Origin: Roseivirga sp. UBA6052
GTDB taxonomy: Bacteria; Bacteroidota; Bacteroidia; Cytophagales; Cyclobacteriaceae
DNA length: 64,000 nucleotides
Assembly (NCBI GenBank): GCA_002427755.1
Contig: DIYO01000001.1
Location: forward strand, 744,001 to 808,000
Direction: 5' to 3'
Part shown: positions 61,388 to 64,000 of the stretch, in pieces
How the letters are laid out: each line of letters begins with the position of its first letter
How positions within the stretch are numbered: position 1 is the first letter of the stretch
The notes under the pieces: model-generated
Seen by the model: the letters and a program-made list of their open reading frames with translations, nothing else
What the model was told of the DNA's origin: nothing
Databases searched by the model: none
Translations under genes and position numbers: made by a program

Positions 61388-64000
61388 CTAGTTATTATCA
61401 CTAGACGTAGTTGATTCTGTAGTACTCTCTTTTCTCTTCTTAAGAATAATAGCATCTACCGACTTCTCTTTCACTAATTGGTTAAATGCTGGAAGATCAG
61501 TATTCATTAAACCTTTAAGCGTTGCCAACTGTGCATCAATTTGAGCGGTTAATTCTACTCTTACATCTTCAGCTTGCTTGGTAGGTGCCCATTCGCCACC
61601 ACCAGCAACACCTAAAAGGGCAGCTAGTTTATTATTCAATCGAATTGGGAAGTTCAATGGATCTTGTCCAGAACGGTTTTTAGTCTGATACAATGCTTCT
61701 TCTACAGAAGTCATTTTTTCCATAAGTTCTTTACCGGCATCTACAACTTCTTTGTAGCGCTCATCTCCTTTGATTTTCTTCATTAAGCCATCCATCTGCT
61801 CTCTAGTAGCTCTTATGTCTTTAATGGCTCTATGTGTCTCTGTTACTTTATCTCTAACAGCAATTAAGAAGTCGAACTGAGCTTGAATATCAGCATCAGT
61901 AGAAGGATATCTTGGATCTCTAATCAGATTGAATTTGGTCTCTTGAGATTCATCTCCTACTATCAATTTAGCCGTATACTCTCCTGTTGGTGCCAAAGGA
62001 CCCGGTCCTCTAATAGAAGCAGCCCACATAATTAGCCCCTCAAAACCTTCGGCATTTTCGTATCTCATATCCCAATTGAACATATTGAGACCCTTCTTAG
62101 GCTTCTGATTGAAAGAATCAACAAGCTCTCCTTTCTTACCGTATATCTCAATCTTAGCCTTAGTACCTTCTGGTACATCCTTCATGTTGTAGTAGATAAT
62201 TGGTCCTGCTGGTTTGTTCTTTCCATAAAGCAAACTCATATTAGAACTAGCACCTCTAAAGCTTCTTCCGCCTAATCTATAGGCATCCATTGGCTTGAAT
62301 AAGTGGAAATTCTTAGCACTAATCTCATCACTCAATTGGTGAAGTACAGTTAAATCATCAATTACCCAGAAACTTCTTCCTTGAGTAGCTGCAATCAAAT
62401 TATCGTTCTTAATGGCTAAGTCTGTAATAGGTACTACCGGTAAATTCATTTGGAAAGGTTTCCATGAAGCTCCATCATCAAATGAAACGAACATACCTCT
62501 TTCCGTACCAGCATAAAGTAAACCTTGTCTTTTCTGATCTGCTCTTACAACTCTTGTAAAGTAATCATTAGGTATACCTACTGTAATCTTCGTCCATGTC
62601 TTACCATAGTCTTTTGTTTTGTATAAATACGGCTGGTAGTCACCTAACTTGTACTGTGTACCTGCTATATAGGCGCCTCCTTTAACAAAAGGGTCGGCAT
62701 CTATACTGTTAATCATTAAGTACTTAGGGAAATCAGGAGGAGTCACATTCTCCCAATTCTTACCACCGTCTTTCGTAACATGAATCAAACCATCATCTGA
62801 TCCTGCCCAAATTAATCCCTCTTCGTAAGGAGATTCTATTGCCGCAAATACTGTGGCATAATACTCCACTGAAGTATCGTCATAGGTAATCGGTCCACCA
62901 GACTTTCCTAATTTGTCCGGCTCAGCTCTTGTTAAGTCAGGGCTAATTAATTCCCAAGACTGTCCTTCATTCGTAGATAAATGAACATGGTTAGAAGTAG
63001 TATATAGTTTCTTAGAATCATGTGGAGAGAAGAAAATTGGGAAGTTCCACTGGAACCTATATTTATAATCTTCAGCACCGTGACCCATTGGATTGTCTGG
63101 CCATGCATTAATATTTCTATTGATTCCTTTGTTATGATCTACTCTTGTAAGGAAACCACCGTAGCTACCACCATAAACAATGTCTGGATTATCAGGATTA
63201 GGAGCTATATGCGCAGATTCTCCACCTGCAGTAGACTCCCAGTTATCTTCGGTAATAGCAAATCCGAACGATCTATGATCTATTCTTACTGTTGAATTGT
63301 CTTGCTGCGCTCCATATATTCTGTACGGGAATGCATTGTCAGTTGTAACTCTGTAGAACTGAGCTGTTGGCTGGTTCATGTAGGTAGACCAAGATTCACC
63401 ACCATCGTAAGAAACCTGAGCACCACCATCATCAGCAATTACTAGTCTCATATTATCTTCTGGCGCAATCCATAAATCATGGTGATCTCCATGAGGTGCT
63501 CTATTGGCTCTAAAAGTACGCCCACCATCTGTTGATACATGGTATGCTACGTTCATTACATAAACCTTGTTTACATCTTTGGTATCAGCATAAATTCTAG
63601 AATAGTACCATGCTCTTTGTCTTAAGCCTCTATCTGAGTTCGTATTTCTCCAAGACTCGCCACCATCTGTAGATTTGTAAACACCACCTTTGTTTGCCTC
63701 AATGATAGCATAGATTGTATTAGAATTAACCGGAGAGATAGAGACACCTGAAATACCAATAGGTCCTTTAGGCATACCTCTTTTATCCATGAGATTCTCC
63801 CATGTCTCACCACCATCTTTTGATCTCCAAACACCAGAACCTTCACCACCAGATGTAAGACTGTATGGTGTTCTTCTTACTCTCCAAGTGCTGGCCATCA
63901 TAAAATCAGGATTACTTGGATCTAAAGAAACATCTACCGCTCCAGCATCCGCATTGGCAAATAGCGTTCTATTCCATGTTTGTCCTCCATCAGTTGATTT
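61388..64000 (-). CDS. Sortilin/BNR-repeat glycosidase-like protein, 5' end outside the window
   Basis: The frame is open to base 64000, so the N-terminus is cut; 870 residues are visible. Asp-box (BNR) repeats recur throughout: STDGGQTW, SKDGGETW, STDGGESW, STDGGRTF, SYDGGESW, STNEGQSW, TKDGGKNW and SFDDGASW, a predicted double beta-propeller of the VPS10/sortilin or photosystem-stability-like type. Residues after ~550 are a different C-terminal part (PVYYNMKDVPEGTKAKIEIYG-like Ig domain, then a coiled-coil ~690-760). Family members in Bacteroidota are secreted and often called glycosyl hydrolases without proof. The last residues (SSDNN) carry no T9SS signature. Confidence 0.85.
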   Translation of the reverse strand, partial: KSTDGGQTWNRTLFANADAGAVDVSLDPSNPDFMMASTWRVRRTPYSLTSGGEGSGVWRSKDGGETWENLMDKRGMPKGPIGISGVSISPVNSNTIYAIIEANKGGVYKSTDGGESWRNTNSDRGLRQRAWYYSRIYADTKDVNKVYVMNVAYHVSTDGGRTFRANRAPHGDHHDLWIAPEDNMRLVIADDGGAQVSYDGGESWSTYMNQPTAQFYRVTTDNAFPYRIYGAQQDNSTVRIDHRSFGFAITEDNWESTAGGESAHIAPNPDNPDIVYGGSYGGFLTRVDHNKGINRNINAWPDNPMGHGAEDYKYRFQWNFPIFFSPHDSKKLYTTSNHVHLSTNEGQSWELISPDLTRAEPDKLGKSGGPITYDDTSVEYYATVFAAIESPYEEGLIWAGSDDGLIHVTKDGGKNWENVTPPDFPKYLMINSIDADPFVKGGAYIAGTQYKLGDYQPYLYKTKDYGKTWTKITVGIPNDYFTRVVRADQKRQGLLYAGTERGMFVSFDDGASWKPFQMNLPVVPITDLAIKNDNLIAATQGRSFWVIDDLTVLHQLSDEISAKNFHLFKPMDAYRLGGRSFRGASSNMSLLYGKNKPAGPIIYYNMKDVPEGTKAKIEIYGKKGELVDSFNQKPKKGLNMFNWDMRYENAEGFEGLIMWAASIRGPGPLAPTGEYTAKLIVGDESQETKFNLIRDPRYPSTDADIQAQFDFLIAVRDKVTETHRAIKDIRATREQMDGLMKKIKGDERYKEVVDAGKELMEKMTSVEEALYQTKNRSGQDPLNFPIRLNNKLAALLGVAGGGEWAPTKQAEDVRVELTAQIDAQLATLKGLMNTDLPAFNQLVKEKSVDAIILKKRKESTTESTTSSDNN

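Noticed and set aside
1..64000. Insertion sequences, prophage, integrase, CRISPR, restriction or toxin-antitoxin systems
   Set aside because: I looked for transposase DDE motifs, integrase-like proteins, repeat-spacer arrays, methylase motifs and paired small toxin/antitoxin genes and saw none that could be supported.

Overview
The window looks like a chromosomal segment of a marine-type Bacteroidota, most likely in the Cytophagales (Roseivirga/Fulvivirga-like; this placement is inference). The reasons are: low GC; promoters with the Bacteroidota -7 element TAnnTTTG and few strong Shine-Dalgarno sequences; a gliding-motility/T9SS type B C-terminal domain; a TonB-dependent receptor with a carboxypeptidase-regulatory-like N-terminus; a 7TM-AraC regulator; and the tRNA-Gln / prs / rplY / pth order. 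I saw no insertion sequence, prophage, CRISPR array or rRNA. Both edges cut genes: an LVIVD-repeat protein on the left and a sortilin/BNR-repeat protein on the right.

Layout. 0-4.3 kb: an operon of two tandem LVIVD-repeat secreted proteins and a YncE-like beta-propeller with a Met/His-rich metal-binding-type insertion. 4.3-7.1 kb: tRNA-Gln, prs, rplY, pth and a thiamine-binding-type protein. 7.2-9.5 kb: a PadR regulator with three related membrane proteins. 9.6-14.5 kb: a polysaccharide deacetylase, a GH3 beta-glucosidase and a divergent NrtR-type (Nudix-derived) regulator sharing a short intergenic region with two matching operator-like sites, then two small proteins. 14.5-26.7 kb: an accessory region with a membrane-bound AraC regulator, two serine hydrolases, lipoproteins, two distantly related DUF4932-like proteins, an FtsX/MacB-type permease and a beta-helix protein. 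Three intergenic regions here carry the same inverted half-sites, GTATCA and TGATAC, 10 or 20 nt apart. 26.9-32.7 kb: a flavin-oxidase-like protein, a SAP-domain protein, a possible beta-pore-forming toxin-like protein, a DUF2490 protein, a haloalkane dehalogenase, an M20 amidohydrolase and a REP-like palindrome.

32.8-44.8 kb is mostly housekeeping: metG, typA and pfkA. Between them lie an SbtA-type bicarbonate transporter with a tandem universal-stress protein and a divergent LysR regulator, and a 972-residue T9SS type B surface protein. 44.9-50.6 kb holds a beta-propeller phytase lipoprotein, a TonB-dependent receptor and a TPR/HTH regulator, all on the minus strand, which reads as a phosphate-ester acquisition locus. 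50.7-64 kb holds a DECR-like reductase, an OmpA-type lipoprotein, a DUF819 permease, an NSS transporter, two tandem M43-type metalloprotease lipoproteins, a CBM9-like/glycoside-hydrolase-like pair and the partial BNR protein.

The best candidates for something new are the LVIVD/Met-His propeller operon, the PadR plus three-membrane-protein cassette, the NrtR-type/GH3 divergent switch, and the shared GTATCA...TGATAC sites. All function calls come from reading motifs by eye; no database search was possible.
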